Of a DNA stretch of 64,000 bases, positions 53,942 to 63,249 are shown piece by piece. Both the position numbers and the translations under genes were made by a program. Under the pieces are notes generated by a model. The model made no database searches, was not told the origin of the DNA, and saw only the letters and a list, made by a program, of their open reading frames with translations. The stretch comes from Thermoleophilaceae bacterium (GTDB lineage: Bacteria > Actinomycetota > Thermoleophilia > Solirubrobacterales > Thermoleophilaceae): NCBI GenBank assembly GCA_030446485.1, contig JAUJNF010000010.1, positions 29,693-93,692 on the forward strand, read 5' to 3'. Numbering within the stretch: the first letter of the stretch is position 1; each line of letters opens with the position of its first letter.

Positions 53942-54793
53942 CTACCGCGGCCTGCGGGTGCTCAGGTCCGGGTCGTCCGGGGTGTTGCGGCGCACGGTGT
54001 CGAAGTCGAACCGCGTGCCGGGCATGCTGCCCTGCCGGCCGAAGCCGAAGCCGGCTCGCTGGAGCTGGGTCACCGCGCTCGAGATGCGCCGGAAGCCGAC
54101 CCTGTTCGGGTTGCTGGGGATCGCCGGACGGGCGTCCTCTTCCTGCGAGTAGCGCAGGAAGACGCGGTCGTTGCCGAGCTTTCCGAGCGACTGGCGAGCG
54201 ACCGCGCGGTGCACAACCTCGACCCCGCAGAACTCGGACGCGATCCGTGCGAGCCGTCCGCGCTGCCCTGCCCGGACCCTGGTGCGGTTGGCGAACACGG
54301 TGGTCGCCAGCAGGTACGCGTTGACGAAGATCTGATCGCCGATCTCGAGCGCTGTCAGGAAGTTCGTCGAGTTCTGGAGGTAGGCGTTCGGCACGTAGAT
54401 CGTCTTCGTGACGGGCCGCGCGCCGAGGCTGGTCAGCACGTTGTAGTGGATCAGCTCCTCACGAGCGGCCGCGCGCGCGTTGCGCCGCGTGACGGCGCCC
54501 TCGCGGTCTCCCGGCAGGCCGGCGAAGAAGCTCTGCGGCTGGTTCCCGCCAACGGTGTTGACGATCGTCGCTAGCACCTCGGCGGTCGCGGCGACGTTGA
54601 GGATCGTCTCCGGGTCCTCGCGGTGCTCGGCCGCGGTGGCGTCGGCTGCCTCGGCGTCCGACACCAGCCCGAGCAGGCCCATGCTGCCGAAAGTCGCAGC
54701 GGTGCCGGCGACGAGCTGACGGCGCGTCGCGGCCGACTTGTGGCCGTGCTGCTCGTCGACCGAGTCGTAGATCAGGTTGAGCGCTTCGCTCAT
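53942..54793 (-). CDS. Tat-exported ferritin-like domain protein (paralog 2)
   Basis: MSEALNLIYDSVDEQHGHKSAATRRQLVAGTAATFGSMGLLGLVSDAEAAD; AAREELIHYNVL, LEIGDQIFVNAYLLA. Confidence 0.8.
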   Translation of the reverse strand: MSEALNLIYDSVDEQHGHKSAATRRQLVAGTAATFGSMGLLGLVSDAEAADATAAEHREDPETILNVAATAEVLATIVNTVGGNQPQSFFAGLPGDREGAVTRRNARAAAREELIHYNVLTSLGARPVTKTIYVPNAYLQNSTNFLTALEIGDQIFVNAYLLATTVFANRTRVRAGQRGRLARIASEFCGVEVVHRAVARQSLGKLGNDRVFLRYSQEEDARPAIPSNPNRVGFRRISSAVTQLQRAGFGFGRQGSMPGTRFDFDTVRRNTPDDPDLSTRRPR

Positions 54794-54921
54794 GTAGGTA
54801 AATCCCTCCTGCGTCGAGTGACCGTGCTGGGCCGAAACCCTTTCCCTAGCGTCCTTCTTGCGGCGGCGACGGGCAAACGGATCACTTGCGAAGGCGCCGC
54901 CATTACAGTTCGACCGCGAGA

Positions 54922-54994
54922 GCGCCCGTAGCTCAGTGGATAGAGCGCTGCCCTCCGGAGGCAGAAGTCGCTGGTTCGAATCCAGCCGGGCGCG
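54922..54994 (+). tRNA. tRNA-Arg(CCG)
   Basis: GCGCCCGTAGCTCAGTGGATAGAGCGCTGCCCTCCGGAGGCAGAAGTCGCTGGTTCGAATCCAGCCGGGCGCG; complete cloverleaf, anticodon loop CTCCGGA. Confidence 0.95.
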
Positions 54995-57547
54995 TGCCTC
55001 AGACCCGGGCAGTAGAGCCAAACATGAGGGTGAGCCAGCGAACCGCATCGGAGCGGCGAACTAACGGGTTTCACCGGAGATCTCGAGGTCGGCAGCGAGA
55101 CGCGCTCCCATGTCACGCACAGCAGCATCTTTGCGCGTCATGGGACGCGTCCACCAGGGCCGGGCCGCTTCGCTTACGCCGGCTGACGCTTGGTCTCGCA
55201 CAAGAGGTCGCGCGGTACTCGCCGGCCGTCACGTGAGCAGGTCACCCGGCTTGAGGCCGACCAGTGCGATCCGAGACTGAAGACGGTGCGGGCACTCGCC
55301 GTCGCTTTGACCGCGTGATCCGCAGTCGATCTTCCCCATAGGCAGCGAAGCCTCCGTGGGTGTGAGGGGGCCGCGAGCGTCGACGGGACTCGATCTCGTC
55401 TTCGGTTTCGCGCACGGGAACGAACCTCAACCGCCCTGGAACCTCTGCACGCGCGTGTTCGCCGGCACCGGTCCGGTCAGCACACAGCGGACGGAAATCG
55501 TCCAGCGACCCGGCGTTCCGCTCGTCTACGACAAGGGTGCACACCGGCCTGCGGGTCGGTGACGGCCTGCTGCTCTCCGTCTGCCAGATCGAGGACACGT
55601 ACCCGACCAGCTCGGTGGAAGACCAGTTCGAGCTATGGCGTGACGAGGCAAGTCGCCGCCCTGGGCTTGGTTGCCGCGCTGCTGGACGAGTGCGGCGCAG
55701 GAGTTCGTCTTCGAGGACGCCATTGTCTTCGACAAGGCGGGCGAGCCACTAGCGACCCTCGACCTGAGGCGGAAGATCCCCAACTTCTACCCATACCCGG
55801 TTCTCTCGGACGAGCCTAGTTGAGCGGCTGGGCGATGCCCAGCCTGAGAGGCCGCTGGCATTAGCCGCCAGGTAGTACCTATGTCGGAGTTCGACCCCGA
55901 TGGCAGGCGTCGCGCGGCCGTACGCCGTCACTACGACCCGCTCCTCGATGCCCACGACCCCCCGGCCGGTTCCGACCGGTCTCGTTGATCGCCGGGTGGT
56001 GCCCCCCGTATCCTGGATCGCCGTCGCGCTCCAGGTCGCCCTGGACCATCAGCGGCCGGATCCCGCGCGCGCGGATCTCCGGCCGTTCTTTGCCTTTGGA
56101 CTCCGGCGGCGTATCGGCTGGCGACTCGTAGGCGCGACCTCCAGCTCTTCCACGAGCTCCGCGCGCGTGGTGTCGATATCCCCGAGGACGTCGCGGTCTG
56201 CTTGGACTGCTTCCATGTCTTCGAGCCACGGGGCAAGGGCGAAGACACGGTGTAAGCGCTGTCGTCGCTCGCCGCCACCGGACCGGCGCTAGAGGAGAGC
56301 CGGGGTTCGGGCGCGGTCAGGGCAGCAGCGTCAACGTGTCGTCGCTCGGGTCACCGCCGCGCGCCCCGGCGATCCCGGCTGACGAACGTGCCGCGGGCGC
56401 CGGTAGGCGTGGGTGCCGCCGACGATCGATCACGCCGTTGCCCTCGTCGGAGAACCTGGAAGCGGGCCAGCAGGTGGATCTCCTCGGCCAGTGTAGATGG
56501 CCTGGCAAACGGCGCCTCGCGGCGGCCGCCCCGGGTGACCGCACGCGGCGTCGAAGCTCCCCGGCGGCGGCCGGCGCGATTGGTCACGAGCGCGGATACA
56601 CCGAACGCGTCGCCGGCCGATGGCGGGGCGTCGCGGTCGCGCGAGCGCGGGGATTGTCGACGAAACTGGGGCGGAAGTTCTTGGTCACGAGCTCAGATCG
56701 CGCGACCCTGCGGCGACTGCGCCCCGCCGCTGACGGCGAGGACCGCCCCGTTGCGAGCGCCTGACGAGAGGACGCGATGACGATGACGGCGTTGCGCCGC
56801 ATGAGGACCCTGGTAGACGCTTGATCGCCGCACCGCGGCGACGGGGCGACCCTAACGCAGAATTGGGCATTCGCGCCAGGTCGCAGATCACCTCCACGGG
56901 CGCGCCACTCGCAGGGCGGGGATTCAGCCCGACGCACGGTCTAGGCAACTGGGTGTTACCCGTCCCAGACGGGCGAACGATCGGGAGCTAGCCTTCCGCG
57001 CCGATGGAGCCGGAGACCATCTACTACATGTGCGCCGTCCGGCTTCCGCGGTGGAGTTCGACCTTCTCGAGCGCGCCTCGCCGGCGCCGACATCGACCCA
57101 TTTCGGCTCCCCGATTCCTACGGCGACGAGGCAGTCGAGATCCTGCTCGAGCTGCACGCCGCGAGCGAAGCCGACGCAAGGTTCGGATCCGCAGCGCGCT
57201 CTCGCCGGCCGGCGTCAGGCTGATGCCCTGGGACATCGGTCCGTGCGGGGCCACCTGCAACGCTCCGCCCGACAGGTTCCGCCGCGACCGCCGCTGCAGG
57301 ACTGACGCAATCGGGCTACGGCCGAGCCCGAGCCGCCCTACGGACAAGCCTTAGGTGCGTTGCCGAGCGGGCAGCGTCGATGCTACAGAGCGCCTAAACG
57401 CCCCCTATGCGTTCCTCTCGACGGGGGTTGTGACGGATCCGGCGAGCCGGCTTGAAGCCTTCGAGGGTCATCCCGCTGTCGAAAAACGTGAACCGCCTAT
57501 CGCCTCAGAACGTAAGGTCCTCGAGGAACGAACTAGAGGAGGTTGAC

Positions 57548-57987
57548 ATGCCTGTGAGCCGATACGCACAAGTCGTCGGTCTAGTGATCATCTTGATCGG
57601 CGTCGCGGGCCTGCTGCTGGGGGACAGTCGCTCGCCGGCCTGTTGAACATCGACATCGTGGAGGACATCATCCACCTCGGCACGGGCGGTCTGATGGCCT
57701 ACGTCGGCTTCTTCCAGCGGGACAACGACGGACTCCTCCGCAGCAGCGTGGTCGGTGGGCTCGGCGTGGTCTATCTGCTGGTCGGGGTGCTCGGCTTCAT
57801 CGTTCCTAGCCTTTTTGGGCTGCTCCCCAGCGAATACAGCATCGCGGACAACCTGATCCATCTAACGCTCGGCGTGCTCGGCATCGCGGTCGCTTGGCTC
57901 GCAAAGGGCGGTGCAGGTCAGCAGCGGCCTGAGACGGCGTTCTCCGCTCGTCCACCTACCGACCCGGAGTCCCGCTCGCGCCGCTAG
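57548..57987 (+). CDS. DUF4383-like small membrane protein, one frameshift near 57626
   Basis: MPVSRYAQVVGLVIILIGVAGLLLGD / QSLAGLLNIDIVEDIIHLGTGGLMAYVGFFQRD...VVYLLVGVLGFIVPSLFGLL...DNLIHLTLGVLGIAVAWL. Confidence 0.7.
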
Positions 57988-58383
57988 GGTGGGAGGTGCC
58001 CCCTGCCTTCCTGCCACGGACTCTGCAATACCTCTCTCGCGCAGTGCAGCGCCTCTAAGGCCACGCCGCTGCGAGCTGGGGCAATGATGAGGGGAGAGGG
58101 GGATCTCAAGGGGCTTAGAGCGAGCAGTGGCAACTCATGTCAGGTCCGCACACACGCGCGCACTAAAGCGGCGCGACCGTCCATCAGAGAGGAGGGACTC
58201 GAGCGGCGGCTTGGCGATATATCGGCTCGCCCTTGGGGGTGGCCAGGGAACGAGGGGACGGGGTAGGGCACTGCCGCGGCCGCAGTCCACTTCACCCGTG
58301 CTGTGCGGGAGCGGCGCGGTCCCTTGCCTCGCCCAGCGCGCTGTGAGACGGTTTGGACAACGTCGTCAAGCCAGGAGGGTGCT

Positions 58384-58707
58384 GATGCCCAAGTTCCTAT
58401 TCGAGGCCTGTACACGCAGTGGGACGGCGTCAAGGGCGTGCAAGGTGCCGGCGGCAGCAGCCGGCGCGACGCCGTGGCTCGGGTAGCCGAGAGCGTTGGG
58501 GGACGACTCGAGAGCTTCTACTTCGCCTTCGGCGACCGAGATGCGTACGTGATCGTCGACCTTCCGACAACGAGAGCGCCACCTCCTGCGCCCTCACCGT
58601 CAACGCGGCCGGAGGAGCGACGGTGAGGACTGTGGTGTTACTGACGCCGGATGAGGTCGACGCGGCCGCAAGGCGCTCTGTGGACTACCGGCCGCCCGGA
58701 GCTTGAC
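58384..58707 (+). CDS. GYD-domain-like protein, frameshifted
   Basis: MPKFLFEA / YTQWDGVKGVQGAGGSSRRDAVARVAESVGGRLESFYFAFGDRDAYVIVDLP / DNESATSCALTVNAAGGATVRTVVLLTPDEVDAA. Confidence 0.65.
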
Positions 58708-59050
58708 GAGCGCGGGGCACGGCAGCGCGCGCTCGCCGAGCCTCCGCACTGGACGCCGACCGCTACACCGCAGCCACCCGTCGGCTGGCCCGCTTGTTCG
58801 CGGATGAGCATGCGCCGTTCCGTCGACGAGCGCACCTGAGACATTGAGCTGGGGTCCTTCCAAGCAGCACAACCTGGCTGACCGGGAAGTCATGGATCGC
58901 CGTTTTCGTCGCACCGCCACGCTCAGAGCCAACGACCCGGCCCTCGTGGCGGGAGCGCAGGGATGCACTGCGTCCACCTGCGAAGGCCCCAGAACGCCCC
59001 GCGCCCGTGAGCGGGGTTAGAGTCGCCGCAACCAACCGAGGGGGAGCGGC

Positions 59051-59350
59051 GATGCGCATGATGATGAAGGCGCAGATGGATACGCGGAGGCGGGCAGTCG
59101 CGCCATCGCCGATGGCTCGCTGCCCCAGGTCTTGCAGGAAACCCTTCGTCAACTCAACCCGGAGGCGGCCTACTTCGGCCCCGAGAACGGCTCCGGGACC
59201 GCTTTCATCGTGTTCGACCTCCGGGACCCCTCCCCAGCTTCCGGCCATTTCCGAGCCGCTGTTCAGCACGATGAAGGCCAACATCCAGATGTTCCCGGTG
59301 ATGGACCGGGAAGATCTGCAGAAGAAACCTGGGGCAGCTCGGCGGCGGCG
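59051..59350 (+). CDS. Small alpha/beta-barrel-like hypothetical protein (MRMxMKxQMDTEAG family), frameshifted
   Basis: MRMMMKAQMDT / EAGSRAIADGSLPQVLQETLRQLNPEAAYFGPENGSGTAFIVFDLRDPS / QLPAISEPLFSTMKANIQMFPVMDREDLQK. Confidence 0.5.
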
Positions 59351-59536
59351 CGTAAAGCGACCTCGACGACAGCGCGGTCCGCCGGACCAGGGCGTCGCCC
59401 GAGCCGTTACGAGGAGGGATCGGGCGCGACCAGCTCAGGGGGTACGGACCTGAAGCGCGATGGCGCCATTCGTGCCTAAGGGACCAAACTCAGATCGGCG
59501 GCGGCGTTTCCCAGGCTTACTGGTAGCTTCTGGGCG

Positions 59537-59793
59537 ATGGGGACGTCGGACGCGGCTGGCGGGCGACGACCCGGAAGGTGACCGTCGACCTCGACGCGGA
59601 TCTCCTCGATTATGTGAGGAACGCGGTCGACTACCTGTCGGGGCCGCCGTATCGCCTGACGATCAGCGCGCGGATCGAGCGGGCGGTGGAAGACGAACTC
59701 CGGCGCCTACGCTGCACGAATATACGGCGACGGCCGACCGCTTGCGACCTCTTCGCGACCGAAAAGGTCCGAAGCGGCCGAAACAGGGCCTAA
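59537..59793 (+). CDS. Possible ribbon-helix-helix-type protein (frameshifted, 3' end uncertain)
   Basis: MGTSDAAGG / [50 protein letters not shown]: beta strand then two helices; adjacent to the tRNA-Arg fragment. Confidence 0.45.
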
Positions 59794-59860
59794 GCGGATA
59801 CAGGGCTCGGGGAGCAGATCCGCTGCAGAGCGGAAATCGGACCCGAGCCTTGTCAACCAG

Positions 59861-59905
59861 GCTGCTCCGGAGGCAGAATCGCTGGTTCGAATCCAGCCGG
59901 GCGCG
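59861..59905 (+). pseudogene. 3' fragment of tRNA-Arg(CCG), att-site-like
   Basis: GCTGCTCCGGAGGCAGAATCGCTGGTTCGAATCCAGCCGGGCGCG; lacks acceptor 5' strand and D-arm. Confidence 0.8.
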
Positions 59906-59924
59906 TCGGCTGCCTGCGCCGACC

Positions 59925-60207
59925 TCAGTCGCCTTGGCCGCCGGCGACGGCCGGGAGGATCGTGACCTCGTCGCCGTCGTCGATGCGTCTCGAGGCCGTC
60001 CAGGAAGCGGATGTCCTCGCCGTCCACGTAGACGTTGACGAAGCGACGCAGGTCGCCGTCCTCGGCGATCCGCTCGCGCAGGCCGTCGTAGCGCTCGTAG
60101 AGGCCGTCGAGGACGTCACCGACCGTGCGCGCGTCCTCGACGCTCGCCTCGGAGTCTCCCGCCGTGACGGTTCGCAGCTGCGTGGGGATCTTGACGGTGA
60201 CTGCCAT
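59925..60207 (-). CDS. MoaD/ThiS-family ubiquitin-like sulfur carrier, one frameshift near 59985
   Basis: [74 protein letters not shown] / [19 protein letters not shown]. Confidence 0.88.
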
Positions 60208-60217
60208 GAAGCCGAGC

Positions 60218-61447
60218 TTATACCGCCTGCGGGGAGGCGAAGGCGTCCGCGAAGGAGCTCACGGTGGGGTCGATCTCGTGCGCCTCGAACGTGCCGCGCA
60301 CGGCGTCGAGCGTCTTCAGGCCCTCGCCGGTGATCACGAGCACGACGCGCTCGTCGCTGTCGATGTCCCCGCGATCGGCGAGCTTCTTCAGCACGGCCGT
60401 GGTCGTGCCCCCGGCGGTCTCCGTGAAGATGCCGGTCGTCTCGGCGAGCAGGCCGATGCCCTCGCGGATCTCCCGGTCGTCGACGGCGTCGATCGCCCCT
60501 CCGGAGCGGCGGGCGAGATCGAGCGCGTAGGGACCATCGGCGGGATTGCCGATCGCCAGCGACTTCGCGATGCCCGTCGGCTTGACCGGCCGGCAGACGT
60601 CGTGGCCGGCCTCGTATGCCTGCGCCACCGGCGAGCACCCCACCGCCTGCGCGCCGTTGAACGCGGGAGCCTCGCCTTCGAGCAGGCCCACGCTGCGCCA
60701 CTCGTCGAAGCCGCGCGCGATCTTCGTGAACAGCGAGCCCGAGGCGATCGGCACGACGACCCGGTCGGGCAGCTCGAAGCCGAGCTGCTCGGCGACCTCG
60801 TAGGCGAGCGTCTTCGACCCCTCGGCGTAGTAGGGGCGCAGGTTGACGTTGACGAAAGCCCATTCGCGCTCGTCCGCGAGCTGGGTGCAGAGAAGGTTGA
60901 CGTCGTCATAGGACCCGCGCACGGAGACGAGGTTCGTGCCGTAGACGCCGGTCGCCAGGATCTTCTGCTCCTCGAGGTCCGAGGGAACGAAGACGTAGGA
61001 CTCGAGACCGTTGGCGGCGGCGTGGGCGGCGACCGCGTTCGCGAGGTTCCCGGTCGAGGCGCAGGCGAGCACGCCGTAGCCGAGCTCGCGTGCCTTCGGC
61101 AGCGCGACCGACACGACCCGGTCCTTGAACGAGTGCGTCGGGTTGGCGGCGTCGTTCTTGACCCAGACCTCGCGCAGGCCGAGCCGCTGCGCGAGCCGAT
61201 CGGCGCACACGAGCGGCGTCATGCCGGCGGGAAGCGCGGTCCGCGGCGGGGACTCGAACGGCAGGAAGTCCGCGTAGCGCCACAGCGAGTGCGGGCCTGC
61301 CTGGATGCGCCGGCGGGCGCTCTCCGGGTCGAGCGACGAGAAGTCGTATGCGACCTCGAGCGGGCCCCAACAGGCCTCGCACGCGTAGCGGGCGTCGAGC
61401 GGGTAGCGGCTACCGCACTCCTTGCACTTCAGGGCTTCGACTGACAT
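60218..61447 (-). CDS. thrC: Threonine synthase family PLP enzyme
   Basis: [87 protein letters not shown]. Confidence 0.9.
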   Translation of the reverse strand: MSVEALKCKECGSRYPLDARYACEACWGPLEVAYDFSSLDPESARRRIQAGPHSLWRYADFLPFESPPRTALPAGMTPLVCADRLAQRLGLREVWVKNDAANPTHSFKDRVVSVALPKARELGYGVLACASTGNLANAVAAHAAANGLESYVFVPSDLEEQKILATGVYGTNLVSVRGSYDDVNLLCTQLADEREWAFVNVNLRPYYAEGSKTLAYEVAEQLGFELPDRVVVPIASGSLFTKIARGFDEWRSVGLLEGEAPAFNGAQAVGCSPVAQAYEAGHDVCRPVKPTGIAKSLAIGNPADGPYALDLARRSGGAIDAVDDREIREGIGLLAETTGIFTETAGGTTTAVLKKLADRGDIDSDERVVLVITGEGLKTLDAVRGTFEAHEIDPTVSSFADAFASPQAV

Positions 61448-61510
61448 AGGCACCTCGTCCCGGACTCCGTCGGCTTGTATTCGTGACGGAGAGCTTGCGA
61501 GGCGCTTCGT

Positions 61511-61628
61511 CACATCTCCCAGGCTCTTTTCTTGCCTGCATGGAATTGGCACCGTTCCGATCGACCTACGTCGAGCAGATGGTTGCCGGGGCTTCGTAGG
61601 GCCAAGTCCCTCCACCCCTCTGGATGCG
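61511..61628 (-). ncRNA. SAM-I (S-box) riboswitch upstream of thrC-moaD
   Basis: Minus strand CGCATCCAGAGGGGTGGAGGGACTTGGCCCTACGAAGCCCCGGCAACC...CGGAACGGTGCCAATTCCATGCAGGCAAGAAAAGAGCCTGGGAGATGTG: canonical GGAGGGAC-GGCCC-GAAGCCC-GGCAACC...GGTGCCAATTCC core, P4 CAGGC/GCCTG, P1 CGCATC/GATGTG. Confidence 0.93.
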
Positions 61629-61729
61629 TGCTGCTATACGGCGCAAACAATAGCGCGCCCGACCGGCGTGATCGGCACAAGTAGGATGCCCTTGAGTGAC
61701 GACGATGCTCGACGACCCGCTCAGACCCG

Positions 61730-62725
61730 ATGGCGAACTTCCCAAAGCCACGCCTCCCGCGCCTCGCGCGCAGCCGGGTCGACGGTCACTCGACTCCCCC
61801 GAGCACTGAGCCGAACGTAGAGCTCGTCGAGTACGGCGGGCTGCGCTGGATCAACGTCGAGCGCCCCGGTCCGCTCGACCAGGCCTGGCTCGAGGAGCAT
61901 TTCGAGTTCCATCCGCTGGCCTACGAGGACATCCGCTCCCGCAACCAGCGTCCGAAGATCGACGAGTACCCCGACTACCTGTTCATCGTCCTGCACTTCC
62001 CGGTGTTCGACAAGGCGCTGGGTCGCCTGAACGCCGGCGAGCTCGACATCTTCGTCGGGCCCGACTTCCTCGTCACGCTGCCGAACGAGTCGCTGCAGCC
62101 GGTCGAGTACCTGTTCGAGCGCTGCCGCACCTCCGACGAGGCGCGCGAGCAGCTCTTCTCGAAGGGGTCGGGCTTCCTGCTCTACAAGATCGTCGACGAC
62201 GCCTTCGACTACTGCTTCCCGATGCTGCGCAAGATCGGCAACAAGCTCGACCGCCTCGAGGACGACATCTTCCAGGGGCGCTCGGAGGAGGTCGTGCGCG
62301 ACATCTCGAACGCCAAGCAGGAGATCATCAACTTCCGCAAGATCATCCGTCCCCAGCGCCCGGTCCTGCGCGACCTCGAGCGCACCAAGCAGCGTTACCT
62401 GCGCGAGGACATGGAGCTCTACTTCGACGACGTCCAGGACGCGTCGGAGCGCATCTGGGACATGCTCGAGAACTACAAGGAGGTCATCGAGGCGCTCGAG
62501 GGCACCAACGAGTCGGTCATCTCGCACCGCCAGAACGACTCCCTACGCCTGCTCGCCGCCGTGACGATGGTGATCACCCCGCTGACGCTCGTCGCCTCGA
62601 TCTGGGGCATGAACGTCGGCGTGCCCGGCGAGGGCTCGCAGAGCGCCTTTTGGGTGATCATCGGGGGCCTCCTCGTGCTGCTCGTGGGGCTCGTCTACCA
62701 CTTCCGCCGCCGCGGCTGGCTGTAG
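61730..62725 (+). CDS. corA: CorA family divalent cation transporter
   Basis: 331 aa; C-terminal ASIWGMNVGVPG (GMN motif) between two TM helices. Confidence 0.92.
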   Translation: MANFPKPRLPRLARSRVDGHSTPPSTEPNVELVEYGGLRWINVERPGPLDQAWLEEHFEFHPLAYEDIRSRNQRPKIDEYPDYLFIVLHFPVFDKALGRLNAGELDIFVGPDFLVTLPNESLQPVEYLFERCRTSDEAREQLFSKGSGFLLYKIVDDAFDYCFPMLRKIGNKLDRLEDDIFQGRSEEVVRDISNAKQEIINFRKIIRPQRPVLRDLERTKQRYLREDMELYFDDVQDASERIWDMLENYKEVIEALEGTNESVISHRQNDSLRLLAAVTMVITPLTLVASIWGMNVGVPGEGSQSAFWVIIGGLLVLLVGLVYHFRRRGWL

Positions 62726-62741
62726 CGGACCGGCGGTCGGC

Positions 62742-63239
62742 GTGAGCGACCAGAGGCTCTGGGCCCCGTGGCGGCTCGACTTCATCCGCGGCGCGAAGCC
62801 CGACGGCTGCGTCTTCTGTGCGAAGCCCGCGCTCGCAGACGACGAGCGCGCGCTGATCGTCCACCGTGGCGAGCGCTGCTTCGTGATCCTGAACGCGTAC
62901 CCGTACAACAACGGGCACCTGATGGTGTCGCCGTTCAAGCACGTCCCCTCGATCGAGCAGCTCGACGAGGGCGAGCTGCTCGAGCTGATGACCCTGGCGC
63001 AGCGGGGAATCGGCGTGCTGCGCGAGGTCTACGCGCCCGAGGGCTTCAACATCGGCGTCAACCAGGGAGCGGCAGCCGGCGCCGGGATCGCCGACCACAT
63101 GCACCTCCACGTCGTCCCGCGCTGGGTGGGGGACACGAACTTCATGCCCGTGATCGGCTCGACGCGCGTGCTGCCCCAGGCGCTCGCCGACTCGTGGCGC
63201 GAGCTGTCGCCGCGGTTCGCGCAAGCAGCTCCCGGCTAG
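62742..63239 (+). CDS. HIT-family nucleotide hydrolase/phosphorylase-like protein
   Basis: 165 aa; CVFCAKPALADDERALIVHRGERCFVILNAYPYNNGHLMV..., GAGIADHMHLHVVPRW. Confidence 0.9.
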   Translation: MSDQRLWAPWRLDFIRGAKPDGCVFCAKPALADDERALIVHRGERCFVILNAYPYNNGHLMVSPFKHVPSIEQLDEGELLELMTLAQRGIGVLREVYAPEGFNIGVNQGAAAGAGIADHMHLHVVPRWVGDTNFMPVIGSTRVLPQALADSWRELSPRFAQAAPG

Positions 63240-63249
63240 GCTCCAGCCC

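Larger units (their letters stand above)
54952..59905. mobile_element. Putative degraded integrative element/genomic island bounded by tRNA-Arg and a 3'-tRNA duplicate
   Basis: Near-identical ~41-43 bp repeat CTCCGGAGGCAGAA(G)TCGCTGGTTCGAATCCAGCCGGGCGCG at 54952-54994 and ~59865-59905; intervening sequence is gene-poor accessory DNA. No integrase recognised. Confidence 0.55.

Noticed and set aside
55000-59860. Integrase or relaxase within the tRNA-bounded island
   Set aside because: No tyrosine/serine recombinase or relaxase motif could be read in any frame, so the element is called only as putative and degraded.
59861-59905. Second functional tRNA-Arg
   Set aside because: Only the anticodon-loop-to-3' portion is present; no D-arm or 5' acceptor strand.
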